The notes below the pieces were generated by a model that ran no database searches, had not been told where the DNA came from, and saw only the letters and a list, made by a program, of their open reading frames with translations. DNA of 7,438 bases from an uncultured Actinomycetes bacterium (lineage in GTDB: Bacteria; Actinomycetota; Thermoleophilia; Gaiellales; F1-60-MAGs149), in NCBI GenBank assembly GCA_903847495.1, contig CAINDT010000259.1, positions 1 through 7,438 of the forward strand. Reading direction: 5' to 3'. The translations under genes and the position numbers were made by a program. Position 1 is the stretch's first letter. Each line of letters starts with the position of its first letter. This document shows positions 6,749 through 7,438 of this stretch, piece by piece.

Positions 6749-7438
<690 letters not shown>

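Overview
This window is GC-rich bacterial chromosome. It most resembles a high-GC actinobacterium, possibly of the Thermoleophilia/Solirubrobacter type. The reasons are an actinobacterial-style FtsZ (AGEGGGTGTG loop, IDVPSFLK tail), a mycobacterial-type adenosylhomocysteinase and strongly G/C-biased third codon positions. The taxonomic placement is inference. Nearly every gene lies on the minus strand, so transcription reads from right to left.

In transcription order: a 3'-partial argS (arginyl-tRNA synthetase) overlaps a GNAT acetyltransferase by 4 bases. ahcY (S-adenosylhomocysteine hydrolase) follows with its own promoter, and an unusual pair of abutting stem-loops sits at its 3' end. Next, on the opposite strand, is a degenerate stub of an ABC-transporter ATPase, facing a small gamma-glutamylcyclotransferase-like gene. 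A tRNA-Gly(CCC), an unrecognised multi-span membrane protein, ftsQ, ftsZ and the 5' three-quarters of argH complete the window.

FtsQ and FtsZ are core divisome proteins, but the usual division and cell-wall (dcw) neighbours are absent: no murC, murB or ddl before ftsQ, and argH directly after ftsZ. The ftsQ-ftsZ gap is 180 bases. It holds a candidate promoter, two inverted repeats and a 42-codon reading frame with a strong ribosome binding site. The tRNA, membrane gene and ftsQ follow each other without a visible terminator and may be one transcript. ahcY recycles SAH from methylation reactions; its promoter has a perfect -10 box flanked by an inverted repeat, which suggests a repressor site.

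Most of the window is conserved housekeeping DNA. The parts worth a second look are the ahcY 3' hairpins with the adjoining ABC remnant, the ahcY operator, the ftsQ-ftsZ spacer and the rearranged dcw context. I see no CRISPR array, intact insertion sequence, phage gene or defence system.
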